A DNA stretch of 8,067 nt from Candidatus Aerophobota bacterium (GTDB lineage Bacteria; Aerophobota; Aerophobia; Aerophobales; B47-G16), in NCBI GenBank assembly GCA_003648815.1, contig QMPZ01000068.1:1-8067 (forward strand). The letters run 5' to 3'. Under the pieces are notes generated by a model, which worked only from the letters and a program-made list of their open reading frames with translations, was not told the DNA's origin and ran no database searches. Below are positions 1 through 6,945 of the stretch, in pieces. Position 1 is the first letter of the stretch; every line of letters begins with the position of its first letter. The position numbers and the translations under genes were made by a program.

Positions 1-14
1 GACATGCTTCGCAT

Positions 15-105
15 TTCCCCCTCAACGGCCCGATCGGCAAAGCCGACCCTCGCTTCGCTCGGGCAAGTCGGGCCTGCTCCCCCTTCTAAAGGAGGTGACA
101 TTTTA
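15..105. repeat. Dispersed repeat body, copy 1
   Basis: This GC-rich stretch recurs at 7926-8016 in the same orientation with only three substitutions in 91 bases (positions 56, 72 and 98 here) and no gaps. The sequence left of position 15 does not match the sequence left of 7926, which sets the left edge. It can fold into a three-way junction: an outer 7-bp stem GGCCCGA (27-33) with TCGGGCC (68-74), an inner hairpin TCGGC-AAA-GCCGA (34-46), and a weaker second hairpin (47-63). It ends with a CCCCCTTCTAAAGGAGG hairpin-like segment. The AAAGGAGGTG here resembles a ribosome binding site but no start codon follows. There is no convincing protein; this is probably a non-autonomous mobile or structural repeat. 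Confidence 0.85.
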
Positions 106-182
106 ACTCTTCACTCTTCACTCTTCACTCTTCACTCTTTACCCCTCACCCCTCACCCTTCACTCTTTACTCTTCACTCTTC
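106..182. repeat. Heptanucleotide tandem array (11 units)
   Basis: Eleven head-to-tail 7-bp units fill exactly 77 bases. The main unit is ACTCTTC, with variants ACTCTTT, ACCCCTC and ACCCTTC in the middle. The array directly follows the dispersed repeat body, and the same arrangement is seen at the right end of the window. One strand is almost purely pyrimidine apart from the first A of each unit. It is not a CRISPR: the units are far too short and there are no spacers. A role is not evident; it is best seen as a slippage-prone tail of the repeat. Confidence 0.9.
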
Positions 183-208
183 ACTCACATAAGCTCCGCT
201 CCATGCTG

Positions 209-236
209 TTGACAATTTCTTTGCTTTGGCTATATT
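209..236 (+). promoter_or_regulatory. Sigma70-type promoter upstream of uvrB
   Basis: A perfect -35 box TTGACA (209-214) is followed after 16 bases by TATATT (231-236), which matches the -10 consensus at five of six positions. Transcription would start near 243, leaving an untranslated leader of about 45 bases before uvrB at 289. It lies just past the heptamer array, in the first AT-rich stretch. As no terminator is visible between uvrB and the ATPase genes, this promoter could drive all three. No LexA-like operator was recognised. Confidence 0.65.
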
Positions 237-288
237 TAATTTAAATTTGGTGTCCTACAGGTGCTTTTAAAGGTGAGGCGTTTATATT

Positions 289-2301
289 ATGCGAGAGCAA
301 AAGTTTCAGTTAGTTACGGATCTTAAACCGCAAGGGGATCAACCCCAGGCTATAGAGAAACTGACCGAGGGCATTCTTAAGGGCTACCGTGAGCAGACCC
401 TGATCGGGGTGACGGGGAGCGGAAAGACCTTCACCATGGCCAACGTGATTCAGAACGTCCAGAAGCCAACTTTGGTCATCTCCCATAACAAGACCTTAGC
501 GGCGCAGCTTTTCAGTGAATTTTCCTCTTTGTTTCCGAATAATAGAGTTGAGTACTTTGTCTCCTATTACGATTATTATCAGCCTGAGGCTTATGTTCCC
601 CAGACCGATACCTATATCGAAAAGGATGCCTCTATCAACGAGAAGATAGATAGGTTAAGACATTCGGCCACGCGTTCTTTGTTGGAGCGCCGTGATACTA
701 TAGTGGTGGCCAGTGTCTCCTGCATTTATGGATTGGGCTCACCTGAGGATTATCAACTGATGCTCTTAAAGCTCAGGGTGGGAGAGGAGGTTCCCCGGAC
801 TAAAATTCTGAGAAAACTTGTGGAGATGAGATATGAGCGCAATGATATTGACTTTTCCCGGGGAAAGTTTCGGGTGAGGGGAGATGTAATTGAGATTTTT
901 CCCGCTTACGAGGAAGAAGCGATAAGGATAGAGCTGTGGGGTGATGAGGTGGAGAGAATTTGCCTCTTTGATCCTGTGAGCAGAAATACCAAAAGCTACC
1001 TCGATGAAATTTACATTTATCCCGCCACCCATTATCTGGCTCCTCCAGACAGGTTGGAATATGCTATAAGCAGTATAGAAAAGGAACTTAAACAGAGGTT
1101 AAAAGAGCTGCGATCCCAGGGTAAGCTCTTAGAAGCTGAGAGACTGGAGTCAAGGACAAGATATGATCTGGAGATGATAAAGGAGGTGGGATATTGCCCG
1201 GGGATAGAAAACTATTCCCGTTATTTTTCGGGAAGAGCCCCTGGACAAAGACCTTTCTGTCTTATCGATTACTTCCCCAAGGATTACCTGCTCTTTATTG
1301 ACGAGTCCCATCAGACCATTCCCCAGCTTCACGCTATGTACGGGGGGGACAAGTCTCGCAAGGATAATTTGGTAAACTATGGCTTTCGTCTTCCCTCTGC
1401 TTACGATAACCGTCCCTTGAAGTTTTCCGAATTTGAGAGCCTGATAAATCAGGTCATCTATGTCTCAGCTACTCCTTCTGCATACGAGCTGAGGAGAAGC
1501 CAACAGATAGTGGAACAACTCATTCGTCCTACTGGTCTGGTGGATCCCAAGATCACGGTAAAACCCGCCACCCATCCCATAGATGACCTTTTAGGAGAGA
1601 TCAAAAAGCGAGTGGAGAAAGAGCAGAGGGTGCTGGTCACCACACTCACCAAGCGAATGGCCGAGGATCTCACCGAGTACTTAGAGGAGCTGGGGGTGAG
1701 GGTGAGGTATCTTCACTCCGAGGTCGAGACCATAGAGAGGACGAAGATCCTCAGAGACTTAAGAGTGGGAGAGTTCGATGTCCTGGTGGGAATTAACCTC
1801 TTACGGGAGGGATTGGACCTACCCGAGGTCTCCTTGGTGGCCATTCTGGATGCGGATAAGGAAGGCTTTTTGCGCTCAGAGACCTCCTTGATACAGATGG
1901 CGGGAAGGGCAGCTCGCAATGTGGATGGAGAGGTAATCCTTTATGCAGATGAGATAACCCCCTCTATGAGGCGAGCTATAAAGGAGACTGAAAGGAGAAG
2001 AAAGATTCAGCTGGAGTATAATAAGAAGCACAACATTACCCCTCAGACCATTCATAAGGCAATTCTGGCGGACATTGAGACCTACACCACTGATAAATAC
2101 GAGAGGATGGTGGTGAAGGAGGAAAGGTCGCAGTACCTGCCTCCTTCGGAAGTTCCTCGCCTGATAAAGATTTTGGAGAAGAAGATGAAAGAAGCAGCGG
2201 AGAACCTTGAGTTCGAGAAGGCTGCTCAGTTTCGAGATAGGATAAAGGAGTTGAGAAGGTCCCGGGAAAACCTTCACCGAAAGAAAGTTAAGATAAAATA
2301 A
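289..2301 (+). CDS. uvrB: UvrABC system protein B (excinuclease subunit UvrB)
   Basis: UvrB is the damage-verifying subunit of bacterial nucleotide excision repair. UvrA loads it on DNA, it opens the helix with its beta-hairpin, and it recruits UvrC for incision. At 670 residues it has the normal family length. Visible landmarks in order: Walker A GVTGSGKT (40-47); the beta-hairpin motif YYDYYQPEAYVP (93-104); the Walker B/DEAD-like DESH (338-341) followed by the family block ending GFRLPSAYDNRP; YVSATP (391-396); GINLLREGLDLPEVS (501-515); motif VI QMAGRAARN (536-544), where many relatives have QTIGRAARN; and a C-terminal UVR domain (about 625-660) that contacts UvrC. The ATG at 289 is preceded by AAAGGTGAGG at a suitable distance and begins the typical N-terminus. 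The gene looks intact. uvrA and uvrC are not in the window. Confidence 0.98.
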   Translation: MREQKFQLVTDLKPQGDQPQAIEKLTEGILKGYREQTLIGVTGSGKTFTMANVIQNVQKPTLVISHNKTLAAQLFSEFSSLFPNNRVEYFVSYYDYYQPEAYVPQTDTYIEKDASINEKIDRLRHSATRSLLERRDTIVVASVSCIYGLGSPEDYQLMLLKLRVGEEVPRTKILRKLVEMRYERNDIDFSRGKFRVRGDVIEIFPAYEEEAIRIELWGDEVERICLFDPVSRNTKSYLDEIYIYPATHYLAPPDRLEYAISSIEKELKQRLKELRSQGKLLEAERLESRTRYDLEMIKEVGYCPGIENYSRYFSGRAPGQRPFCLIDYFPKDYLLFIDESHQTIPQLHAMYGGDKSRKDNLVNYGFRLPSAYDNRPLKFSEFESLINQVIYVSATPSAYELRRSQQIVEQLIRPTGLVDPKITVKPATHPIDDLLGEIKKRVEKEQRVLVTTLTKRMAEDLTEYLEELGVRVRYLHSEVETIERTKILRDLRVGEFDVLVGINLLREGLDLPEVSLVAILDADKEGFLRSETSLIQMAGRAARNVDGEVILYADEITPSMRRAIKETERRRKIQLEYNKKHNITPQTIHKAILADIETYTTDKYERMVVKEERSQYLPPSEVPRLIKILEKKMKEAAENLEFEKAAQFRDRIKELRRSRENLHRKKVKIK

Positions 2302-2325
2302 AAAATAAAAGAAAGGAGAGGTTCT

Positions 2326-2799
2326 ATGTCTTCTGGTCTTGTACTTGCTTTATTAGGCGCAGCGTTGGCGGTAGGGCTGTCCGGGGTAGGTTCCAGCATT
2401 GGCATTGGCTACGTTGGGCAGGCAAGCGCAGGTGCGATGAGTGAGGATCCAGAAAATTTCGGAAGATATCTCATTCTCACTGCCTTGCCAGGAACACAGG
2501 GAATTTATGGCTTTATCGCCGCCTTTCTCATAATAATGAAGGTTAATCTCCTGGGGGGTGCACCGGTTAAGTTGACCACTCCCCAAGGATGGAGCTTTCT
2601 CATCTCCGGTCTTCCCATTGCCATTGCAGGACTAATCTCAGCTATTCATCAGGGAAAGGTCTGCACAGCTGGAGTGGGGCTTACGGTAAAAAGGCCTGCT
2701 GACTCGGCAAAGGCTATGGTTTTGGCCGTATTCGTTGAATTCTATGCTGTGTTGGGGCTTCTCGTCACCATTTTCCTGGTAAACGGGATAAGCGTTTAA
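2326..2799 (+). CDS. atpK: V-type ATP synthase subunit K (membrane rotor ring)
   Basis: This is the proteolipid that forms the ion-carrying ring of a V/A-type rotary ATPase in the cytoplasmic membrane. The 157-residue protein is a duplicated hairpin with four membrane helices (about 3-25, 46-73, 89-110, 126-154). Hairpin 1 has LPGTQGIYGF (54-63), with Gln58 in place of a carboxylate. Hairpin 2 keeps the ion-binding Glu138 in VEFYAVLG. By alignment to Enterococcus hirae NtpK, Leu54, Thr57, Gln58, Gln109 and Glu138 correspond to its five sodium ligands, and Tyr61 to the tyrosine that bonds the glutamate. Na+ coupling is therefore predicted. A strong AAGGAGAGG site precedes the ATG. It begins 24 bases after uvrB and is followed 16 bases later by subunit E. 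The usual upstream neighbour, subunit I, is absent. Confidence 0.95.
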   Translation: MSSGLVLALLGAALAVGLSGVGSSIGIGYVGQASAGAMSEDPENFGRYLILTALPGTQGIYGFIAAFLIIMKVNLLGGAPVKLTTPQGWSFLISGLPIAIAGLISAIHQGKVCTAGVGLTVKRPADSAKAMVLAVFVEFYAVLGLLVTIFLVNGISV

Positions 2800-2815
2800 C
2801 CTCCGGAGATAAGAG

Positions 2816-3412
2816 ATGGGCATAGATGACATTATAAAGAAGATAAGGACGGATGCCTCAAATAAGGTAGAGAGTTTGAGAAAGGAGGCCCTTGAGGAAA
2901 AGGAGAGGATTATTGAGGAGGCGAGGAAGGAGGCGGATAAAGTCAGGGAGGATATCATAAATAGATTCAGGAAAGAGGCAGAAGCCGAGAAGATGGGAAT
3001 GGTGATCAGGGCGAGAATGGAGGAGAAGAAGAAGCTCTTGAGTTTGAAGCGAGAGCTTATGAGTGAGGCATTCAAGCAAGCTGAGAAAGAACTCAGCAAC
3101 CTGGACAGAGAAGAATACCTTAAACTGATGAAGGAGCTTCTCATCCGTGCTGTAGACTCGGAGGATGAGGAGGTTTTGGTCTCTCCTCGAGATGAGGCGT
3201 GGATGAGGACTGATTTTATGGATGAGGTGAGAAAAAAGTTGAACGATAGAATTGGAGGAAGCCCTCCCCTTTCGCCAAAGCTTGACGAAGGGGAAAGGGG
3301 GTTTATCCTCAAGAAGAAGGGAATCCAGATAAACTACACTTTTTCAGCCCTCTTTGCCTCCTTGAAGGAGAAGTTGGAGATAGAGGTGGCCAGAATGCTC
3401 TTCTCCCCCTAA
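2816..3412 (+). CDS. atpE: V-type ATP synthase subunit E (peripheral stalk)
   Basis: Subunit E pairs with subunit G/H to form the peripheral stalk that holds the catalytic A3B3 head still against the rotor. The 198-residue protein has a long, highly charged coiled coil without hydrophobic segments (about 1-95, rich in Glu, Lys and Arg), then a mixed C-terminal domain ending GFILKKKGIQINYTF...EVARMLF, which matches the conserved end of the family. Residues 149-162, between Gly148 and Phe163, are not expected in this family. Removing them would join IGG directly to FIL, the usual arrangement. The DNA there is a palindrome (separate entry). The start ATG follows a CGGAGATAAG site 16 bases after subunit K. 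The genes that normally follow (C, F, A, B, D) are missing here, so the operon is split. Confidence 0.9.
   Translation: MGIDDIIKKIRTDASNKVESLRKEALEEKERIIEEARKEADKVREDIINRFRKEAEAEKMGMVIRARMEEKKKLLSLKRELMSEAFKQAEKELSNLDREEYLKLMKELLIRAVDSEDEEVLVSPRDEAWMRTDFMDEVRKKLNDRIGGSPPLSPKLDEGERGFILKKKGIQINYTFSALFASLKEKLEIEVARMLFSP
3260..3301. repeat. Palindromic element inserted in frame in atpE
   Basis: This is a 42-base (14-codon) segment, AGC to GGG, inside the conserved C-terminal domain of subunit E. It forms an imperfect stem-loop: CCCTCCCC-T-TTCG on the left (3262-3274) can pair with CGAAGGGG-A-AAGGGG on the right (3286-3300) around a central AAGCTT. It encodes SPPLSPKLDEGERG, a Pro/Gly/charged stretch unlike the family. 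Its length is a multiple of three, so the frame is kept. The reading is insertion of a small palindromic repeat that the protein tolerates. No second copy is present in the window, so mobility is inferred. Confidence 0.6.
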
Positions 3413-3444
3413 GTTTCTTTTCCTGAGGAAGAGCAGCATTTAAA

Positions 3445-3460
3445 GGAGAATTTTTTCTCC
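3445..3460 (+). terminator. Weak hairpin after the ATPase genes, possible terminator
   Basis: The 99-base gap between atpE and the E1 gene holds the inverted repeat GGAGAA-TTTT-TTCTCC. It is followed by AACTG and a run of five T (3466-3470). The stem is only six base pairs and the T-run is offset, so termination would be weak at best. It is the only terminator-like structure between the two gene blocks. No clear promoter for the E1 gene was found in the remainder of the gap. Confidence 0.3.
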
Positions 3461-3511
3461 AACTGTTTTTGTCAGATGAAACTAAATTTTTGATCAGTTA
3501 AGGAGAGGCAT

Positions 3512-5875
3512 ATGGTCAGAGAGATAGTTGTGCTGCCAGATTTTACTCCTGGATTTGTTGAGGTAGGAGGTAAAATTCCTAAGTTTCAGTATAGAAAATC
3601 CTTGCAAGAGGAGCTTAAAGAAAAAAACTTAACCAAGCAGGACTGTGTGGATATGCTAAGGTGTATGCTCCTCATTAGAAATTTCGAGGAGATGATTGTT
3701 GAATTAAGGGAGAGAAAAGGAAGATATGGTCCCATAAAATATCTATACATCGGGGCTTCGCATCTTTCCGTTGGTCAGGAGGCGGTTTCCACCGGTGCTA
3801 TAGGAGCTATCTCGGCAGATGATTATATCACCAGCCATCACCGTGGTCACGGAGATGCTCTGGCCAAGGGATTTTTTGCCCTCAGGCGTATGAGTGAGAC
3901 CTCGCTGGTTGAGTTTATCAAAGGTGAGGAGGAAATTGCCAGCTACCTGGGGCTTGAGATTGAAGGAAAAACTTGTGAGGAGCTTTTTGAGGAGGCGTTA
4001 AGGCTTCACCTTTTCCGGATGATAGCTGAGCTGTTTGGTAAGGAAGCAGGCTATTGCCGGGGAAGAGGAGGGGGAATGCATATAGCTGACTTCAGCAGGG
4101 GCCACTTAGGGGCAAACGCTATTGTAGGTGGAAGTCTTGGCATGGCTGTCGGCTCAGGTATTGCTTCCTGGTTCTTTGAGGATAAGAAGGTGACTCTATG
4201 CTTTGCTGGAGACGGAGCCTTTAACAATGGCATTGCTCACGAAGCACTAAATATGGCCACCATGGCTCAGTTTACCAATGGATTGATGAGCAAAAGATAC
4301 GGAATTCCCACCATATTCGCCATCGTCAACAATCAATACGGGATGACCGGCCAGCAAAGGGGTGAGGTTACGGGGATAGAATTTTTAGCAGAAAGAGGCT
4401 TTGGCTACAACAGGGAGGGAATGCACGCGGAAGTTGTCAACGGAATGGATGTGCTTGCCGTAAGAGATGCGACGATGAGGGCAGCAAAGCTTGCCAGAGA
4501 AGGTCAGGGGCCTGTCCTTCTGGAGTTCTGGTGTTATAGGTTTAAAGGCCATTCCTTGAGCGATAGACTGGAAAGAAAAGAGGATGAGACCTATCGTGCT
4601 TTGAGAGAACTCGAGGCCTGGCAGAAGATTGATCCCATAAGAACCTTTTCCGAAAAACTGATTAAGGAAGGCATTATCACGCATGAGGAGTTTGAGAACC
4701 TCAAAAAGGAGGCAAGGTCCAGAAATGAGGCTATGGCGGTGAAGGCATCCGAAGCCAGAAGTCCTGATCCGAAGAAAATATATTTTGGTCTTTTCAGTGA
4801 CACCAGCTCTAAGGAGGTTCCCGAGGAATTCAGAAACTCTCCCGTATTGAAGGAACCTGAGTTCCTCAGGCGAGACCCCGAAAAGGAGATTACCTACCGA
4901 GAGGCCATAATTGAGGCCTTGTTCCAGGAGATGAGACGGGACAGAAGAGTTGTCCTGTGGGGCGAGGATATCGCCGACTATGGAGGGGCTTTTGGCGCTA
5001 CAAAGGGACTTTTGGAATTTTTCGGGAGGACTCGCATTTTCAACACGGCTATTTCCGAGGCAGCAATCGTGGGTAGCGGAATTGGAGCAGCTTTGAGGGG
5101 TCTCAGACCAGTGGTGGAGATAATGTACATCGACTTTATCCTGCAGGCTATGGACCAGGTGGGAAATCAGGCGGCGAAGTGGAAGTATATGTCCGGTGGT
5201 CAGGCAGTTATACCTTTGACCATAAGAACAACCATTGGAGGTGGCAAGGGATATGCCGGTCAACACTCTCAGAGCCTGGAAGCTATACTGGCACATCTAC
5301 CGGGCTTGAAGATTGTCGCCCCCTCGAATGCCTACGATGCCAAGGGGATGCTGGCCTCAGCCATCAGGGATGACAATCCTGTCATCTTCATCGAACACCA
5401 GAACCTTTACCGGCATCCTCTATCCAGTAGCAAGGTTCCCAGGGAAGAGTATCTTGTTCCTCTGGGAAAGGCCAAGATCATAAGAGAGGCCAGAGGATCT
5501 GAAGAGTCTGTCACGGCAGTTGCCTGGTCCTCCACGGTGCCCATAGTTTTAAAAGCTGCTGAGGAGCTCAGCAGAGAAGGTATCGAGACCGAGGTGATTG
5601 ATCTTCGCAGCCTCTATCCCTTAGATATGGATACCATAATCAGATCCGTTCAGAAAACCAACAAGATGCTGATAGTTCATCAGGCTGTTCAGTGTATGGG
5701 CTTTGGAGCAGAGATAGCTGCTCAGGTCCAGGAGAAGGCTTTTGACTATTTGGATGCTCCCATTCTGAGAGTGACAGCTCCCAATACTCCTCCACCTTCT
5801 TCTCCGGTCCTGGAGAAGGCATTCTTGCCGGATGAGAAGGATGTCATTGAGGCGGTAAGAAAACTTCTCGGATAA
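3512..5875 (+). CDS. Fused 2-oxoacid dehydrogenase E1, alpha and beta in one chain
   Basis: This thiamine-diphosphate enzyme decarboxylates a 2-oxoacid (pyruvate, a branched-chain oxoacid) or acetoin and passes the acyl unit to the lipoyl group of an E2. The 787 residues equal E1 alpha (about 40-410), a linker, and E1 beta (about 457-787). In the alpha half: HHRGHG (109-114), GRGGGMH (184-190), the cofactor motif GDGAFNNG (233-240) to NN (273-274), and GHSLSD (346-351). In the beta half: GED (484-486), Glu516 in ISEAA (the cofactor-activating glutamate), KYMSGGQ (558-564), His585 in GQHSQ, and a transketolase C-terminal domain from about 660. Two inserts against ordinary E1 alpha are visible, about 50 residues at 121-170 and about 11 near 253-263. 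The site TTAAGGAGAGG precedes the ATG. No E2 or E3 is nearby, so the substrate cannot be decided. Such fusions are known in several bacterial phyla. Confidence 0.92.
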   Translation: MVREIVVLPDFTPGFVEVGGKIPKFQYRKSLQEELKEKNLTKQDCVDMLRCMLLIRNFEEMIVELRERKGRYGPIKYLYIGASHLSVGQEAVSTGAIGAISADDYITSHHRGHGDALAKGFFALRRMSETSLVEFIKGEEEIASYLGLEIEGKTCEELFEEALRLHLFRMIAELFGKEAGYCRGRGGGMHIADFSRGHLGANAIVGGSLGMAVGSGIASWFFEDKKVTLCFAGDGAFNNGIAHEALNMATMAQFTNGLMSKRYGIPTIFAIVNNQYGMTGQQRGEVTGIEFLAERGFGYNREGMHAEVVNGMDVLAVRDATMRAAKLAREGQGPVLLEFWCYRFKGHSLSDRLERKEDETYRALRELEAWQKIDPIRTFSEKLIKEGIITHEEFENLKKEARSRNEAMAVKASEARSPDPKKIYFGLFSDTSSKEVPEEFRNSPVLKEPEFLRRDPEKEITYREAIIEALFQEMRRDRRVVLWGEDIADYGGAFGATKGLLEFFGRTRIFNTAISEAAIVGSGIGAALRGLRPVVEIMYIDFILQAMDQVGNQAAKWKYMSGGQAVIPLTIRTTIGGGKGYAGQHSQSLEAILAHLPGLKIVAPSNAYDAKGMLASAIRDDNPVIFIEHQNLYRHPLSSSKVPREEYLVPLGKAKIIREARGSEESVTAVAWSSTVPIVLKAAEELSREGIETEVIDLRSLYPLDMDTIIRSVQKTNKMLIVHQAVQCMGFGAEIAAQVQEKAFDYLDAPILRVTAPNTPPPSSPVLEKAFLPDEKDVIEAVRKLLG

Positions 5876-5889
5876 CAAAGGAGCAAGCG

Positions 5890-6837
5890 ATGGAGCTGAA
5901 AGTTGGATGTATAGGAGAGCTTCTGGTAGAGGTTATGAGGGAAAAAGTAGATGAGCCCCTTGGTAGGCCTGGGACCTTTGTGGGTCCTTTTCCGAGCGGT
6001 GCCCCAGGAATTTTTATCGATACCATAGCCAGATTGGGGATTGAGGCGCGTTTCATTGGCACGGTGGGAAAGGATGATTTTGGACAGATGATCATCGACA
6101 GGTTGAAAGAAGATGGAGTGGACATATCTCACATAAAAGTTCTGGATGGCTACACTACAGGGGTAGCCTTCGTCACCTATTTTAGTGATGGAAGCAGAAA
6201 ATTTATCTATCATTTGTCCAGGGCCGCTACCGGACAAATTTATCCTGAGGATGTAGACCCAGCTTATCTTTCCGGATTAAGCTATCTACACATCGTCGGC
6301 TCCACGATCTCCATCAACGAGCATTGCAGGCAGTCCTGTGAGAGGGCGGTAAATCTGGCGAAGGATTTAGGGGTGAAGGTAAGCTTTGATCCTAATCTTC
6401 GCCCGGAGCTTCTCAGCATTGAGGAGATCAGAAAGATTTGCCAGCCAATTCTTGGCCGTAGCGATATAGTTTTTCCCACCGCTGATGAGGCGATGATGCT
6501 CACGGGAAAGAAAAACCTGAAGGAGGCCTGTATGGCGCTCCTGAAGGAAGGTCCTGAGATTGTGGTCGTGAAGGAGGGAAAGAGCGGCTCAAGCGTCTTC
6601 ACCTTCGAGGAGGAGTTTCACGCTCCCGCCTTCAAGGTGGAAGAGGTGGACCCTACGGGAGCAGGAGATTGCTACTGTGCAGGTTTTGTCGCCGCTATAC
6701 TTAAGGGAACGAGTTTAAAAGAGGCAGCAAGGTTTGCCAATGCGGTGGGAGCCTTAGCGGTCACCAAGAAAGGACCTATGGAGGGTGCCCCTACATTAAA
6801 TCAGGTAAATCAGCTGATCAGCTCATCTGGAAGGTGA
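5890..6837 (+). CDS. PfkB-family sugar kinase
   Basis: This is a ribokinase/PfkB-family ATP-dependent kinase, a cytoplasmic enzyme that phosphorylates a sugar or sugar acid. The 315 residues match the family. The N-terminus KVGCIGELLVEV is the usual first strand. SGAPGIFIDTIARLG (36-50) stands where most relatives have GGAPxNxAxxxARLG. FDPNLRPEL (167-175) is typical of fructokinase and 2-keto-3-deoxygluconate kinase relatives. DPTGAGDCYCAGF (254-266) is the second signature, with catalytic base Asp260 and the anion hole at 257-260. The ATG follows AAAGGAG and lies 14 bases after the E1 stop codon, so the two genes are probably cotranscribed. Fructose, tagatose, ketodeoxygluconate and 5-dehydro-2-deoxygluconate are all possible substrates; the sequence alone does not choose. 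Confidence 0.9.
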   Translation: MELKVGCIGELLVEVMREKVDEPLGRPGTFVGPFPSGAPGIFIDTIARLGIEARFIGTVGKDDFGQMIIDRLKEDGVDISHIKVLDGYTTGVAFVTYFSDGSRKFIYHLSRAATGQIYPEDVDPAYLSGLSYLHIVGSTISINEHCRQSCERAVNLAKDLGVKVSFDPNLRPELLSIEEIRKICQPILGRSDIVFPTADEAMMLTGKKNLKEACMALLKEGPEIVVVKEGKSGSSVFTFEEEFHAPAFKVEEVDPTGAGDCYCAGFVAAILKGTSLKEAARFANAVGALAVTKKGPMEGAPTLNQVNQLISSSGR

Positions 6838-6846
6838 TTTGACTGT

Positions 6847-6945
6847 CTGCCTGCCCTACACATCCTTGGCCGAGAATTTGAACTGCCAGATAAAAATTTT
6901 TATGCAGAAACCTGCGCAGCAGTTGCCTCAGCGCTGGAACTGGGG
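6847..6945 (+). pseudogene. Probable relic of a GH127 (DUF1680) glycosidase
   Basis: No intact gene lies between the sugar kinase and the transporter, but one frame reads LGREFELPDKNFYAETCAAV followed by ASALELG. It resembles the segment of GH127 beta-L-arabinofuranosidase-type proteins (xELPNxxAYxETCAAIA). The Glu-Thr-Cys triplet (6907-6915) corresponds to zinc ligands Glu338 and Cys340 of Bifidobacterium HypBA1. Only about 27 codons are recognisable, from 6865 onward. The similarity fades just before the transporter start, where the family would continue with Trp-Asn-Trp-Arg. The frame is the same as the transporter and the kinase, with no stop before 7840. It is best read as the remains of a deleted gene; the identification rests on remembered family consensus. 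Confidence 0.5.

Noticed and set aside
4..192. A 62-codon open frame at the left end
   Set aside because: It is a translation of the dispersed repeat and the heptamer array (monotonous Leu-His-Ser-Thr-Phe pattern), with no suitable ribosome binding site before its start.
2638..3312. A 224-codon minus-strand frame, very Ser/Leu-rich
   Set aside because: It is the complement of the Glu/Lys-rich coiled coil of subunit E; GAG/GAA/AAG codons read backwards give Leu, Phe and Ser.
3469..3491. A promoter for E1 starting with TTGTCA
   Set aside because: No acceptable -10 box lies 16-18 bases downstream, so I could not support it.
4385..5296. A 303-codon open frame on the minus strand
   Set aside because: It lies wholly inside the strongly supported E1 gene, resembles no family I know, and has the scattered Cys/Ser/His composition of an antisense shadow.
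6812..6823. AGCTGATCAGCT palindrome near the kinase end
   Set aside because: It is short, inside coding sequence, and is followed by no T-run, so neither terminator nor operator is supported.
6878..6906. A promoter for the transporter (TTGAAC, 17 bases, TATGCA)
   Set aside because: The -10 box matches only three of six consensus bases, and the stretch is better explained as old coding sequence.
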